Source: an uncultured Eubacteriales bacterium
GTDB taxonomy: Bacteria > Bacillota > Clostridia > Oscillospirales > Oscillospiraceae
Direction of reading: 5' to 3'
DNA: 15,848 nt
Assembly: GCA_949744025.1 (NCBI GenBank)
Contig: CATJWA010000215.1
Coordinates: 1 to 15,848 of the forward strand
Shown: positions 14,588-15,848 of the stretch, one piece after another
How positions within the stretch are numbered: position 1 is the stretch's first letter
Layout of the letters: every line of letters starts with the position of its first letter
Position numbers and translations under genes: made by a program
Notes under the pieces: generated by a model
Databases searched by the model: none
Seen by the model: only the letters and a program-made list of their open reading frames with translations
Told to the model about the DNA's origin: nothing

Positions 14588-15848
14588 ATGGAACTGGCAG
14601 AAGTATCCGCATTTGTGGAAAACTGCATATACGATGCTCCGGCGCCGTGCTCCGGCGGCTGCCCGTTTGGCGTGGACATCCGTTCGCTGCTGCGCAAGGC
14701 GTCGAAGGGGAGAATAAGCGCGGCTTACCGTGAGCTGAGGACGGCCACGGTGTTTCCGGCGGTGGCCGCGGCGCTGTGCGACGCGCCGTGTATGCGCTCC
14801 TGCCAGCGCCTGTTGCTGGGAGACGAGCCGCTGGACATGGAAAGGCTTGAGGAGGCCATAGTCCGTCTCGGCGGCGGACAGGAGCCGGATGTTTTCCAGA
14901 TTCCCGAAAAGGCCGAGCGCGTGGCGGTAATTGGCGCCGGTCCCGCGGGGCTGAGCGCGGCGCTGTGCATGGCGCAAAAAAAATATCCCGTCACCGTGTT
15001 TGAAAAGGATTCCGGCCTTGGCGGACGGCTGCGGGAGCATCCGCGGTTTGAATCCCTGCGCGGGGATATACTGTTCCAGCTTTCAAAGGAGAAGATAGAC
15101 TTCCGCTTCGGCTGTGAGGTCACAGACCTTGACGCGCTGGTAGAGTACGCCGTAATATACGTCGCCACCGGCGCGGGAGGAAAGGACTTCGGCCTGCTCT
15201 CCGAGTGGGACGGGGCGCTGTATACGACCGCGCGTAAGGGTACCTTCATGGGCGGAGGCGTATGCGGAATGCGGACGCTTGAGGCCATTGCCGCGGGCCC
15301 TGAGCTGTCTCGGCTTATGGAGAGCATGATTCAGACCGGCCGCGCCGCGGGAGTCACGGCAAAGCCGAGATGTACGGCACACAATCTGCTGCCTGAAAAC
15401 GCGCGGAAGGCGGAGCGTGTTATGCCCGCGGAAGGCGAGGGCTATACAAAGGCCGAGGTAAAACAGGAGGCGTCGCGCTGCTTTCAGTGCAGCTGTGATA
15501 AGTGCATGGACGAGTGTGCCGTGCTGGGCAGATACCCCAAGCCGCCGCAGCAGATGGCGATGGAAATTCTGGCTGACTCCGGCCCGCACTTCCTCGCCGG
15601 CCGGACCATGACGCGGCAGGTGTACTCCTGCAATCTCTGCCCCGAGTGTACGGATACATGCCCCGAGCGAGTGAACATGGGAGAGCTGTTCCAGCTCTCG
15701 CGCACCGCTCGGGCAGACGCGGGCATCGAGCCGGAGGCTTTCCATGATTTCTGGCTGCGTGAGCTGGACTTTGCCTCGCGCGATGGTTTTTTCGCCTCCG
15801 CGCCGGCGGGACAAACGACATGCGAATATGTGTTTTTCCCCGGCTGCC
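14588..15848 (+). CDS. NAD(P)/FAD-type oxidoreductase with two 4Fe-4S motifs (3' partial)
   Basis: The frame is open from ATG 14588 to the right edge (420 complete codons), with no stop seen. An N-terminal iron-sulfur section resembles the GltD-type helical domain: C21, C25, C64, C68 and C72. A Rossmann nucleotide-binding motif follows, VAVIGAGPAGL (112-122), with VIYVATGA strand and GTFMGGGVCG near 220. This dinucleotide domain is shorter than in GltD or thioredoxin reductase. Two ferredoxin-like motifs come next: C298, C301, C303, C306, C310 and C348, C351, C354, C358-P. FFPGC at the very end (416-420) begins a CCG-type domain as in heterodisulfide-reductase or glycolate-oxidase iron-sulfur subunits. 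It matches the dicluster-binding flavoprotein family seen beside selenoprotein and molybdenum aldehyde oxidoreductase loci. It probably moves electrons between the oxidoreductase and a soluble or membrane carrier. It lies 77 bases after the oxidoreductase gene. Confidence 0.85.
   Translation, partial: MELAEVSAFVENCIYDAPAPCSGGCPFGVDIRSLLRKASKGRISAAYRELRTATVFPAVAAALCDAPCMRSCQRLLLGDEPLDMERLEEAIVRLGGGQEPDVFQIPEKAERVAVIGAGPAGLSAALCMAQKKYPVTVFEKDSGLGGRLREHPRFESLRGDILFQLSKEKIDFRFGCEVTDLDALVEYAVIYVATGAGGKDFGLLSEWDGALYTTARKGTFMGGGVCGMRTLEAIAAGPELSRLMESMIQTGRAAGVTAKPRCTAHNLLPENARKAERVMPAEGEGYTKAEVKQEASRCFQCSCDKCMDECAVLGRYPKPPQQMAMEILADSGPHFLAGRTMTRQVYSCNLCPECTDTCPERVNMGELFQLSRTARADAGIEPEAFHDFWLRELDFASRDGFFASAPAGQTTCEYVFFPGC

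Noticed and set aside
12681..14612. Long open frame of 643 codons on the - strand opposite the oxidoreductase gene
   Set aside because: It is the mirror of a strongly C-biased coding gene. Its product is rich in Val, His, Gly and Leu with no recognisable domain, and it runs across the downstream gap.

Overview
All genes lie on the + strand of a GC-rich genome with strong purine-rich Shine-Dalgarno sites, Gram-positive-style intrinsic terminators, frequent ATA isoleucine codons and a lipoprotein whose cysteine is followed by an Ala/Pro/Thr linker. This suggests an anaerobic Clostridia member, perhaps Oscillospiraceae-like. The assignment is inferred from style only, because no rRNA or marker gene is present.

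Region 1 (1-1104) holds the 3' part of a lipoprotein gene for an SsuA/TauA/NMT1-type ABC substrate-binding protein, ending in a strong terminator. Region 2 (1118-6336) is an amino-sugar module: a DUF4838 glycoside-hydrolase-like protein, a divergent NagB-like deaminase/isomerase, the deacetylase NagA and a ROK-family repressor, closed by a second terminator. Its terminator-to-start gap is only 13 bases, so it has no room for a promoter of its own after the first terminator. Region 3 (6458-7296) is a single TauE/SafE anion exporter gene with its own terminator.

Region 4 (7419 to the right edge) is the most interesting part. It is one apparent operon behind a good sigma-70-type promoter: a MocA-like nucleotidyltransferase, a histidine-phosphatase/HD fusion, an XdhC-family maturation factor, a radical SAM protein of the TrsS type, an FAD-less Mop-type molybdenum aldehyde oxidoreductase, and an NAD(P)/FAD-type oxidoreductase carrying two 4Fe-4S motifs that runs off the window. 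The first four genes overlap one another by 4, 17 and 8 bases, implying translational coupling. The likely logic is that MocA makes the cytosine dinucleotide form of molybdopterin, XdhC delivers or sulfurates it, the radical SAM protein and the phosphatase/HD protein do undefined maturation steps, and the flavin/iron-sulfur protein exchanges electrons with the oxidoreductase. The relatives I know of often sit beside selenocysteine genes. Here every reading frame uses Cys codons and no in-frame TGA was seen.

No CRISPR array, insertion sequence, tRNA or rRNA was recognised.
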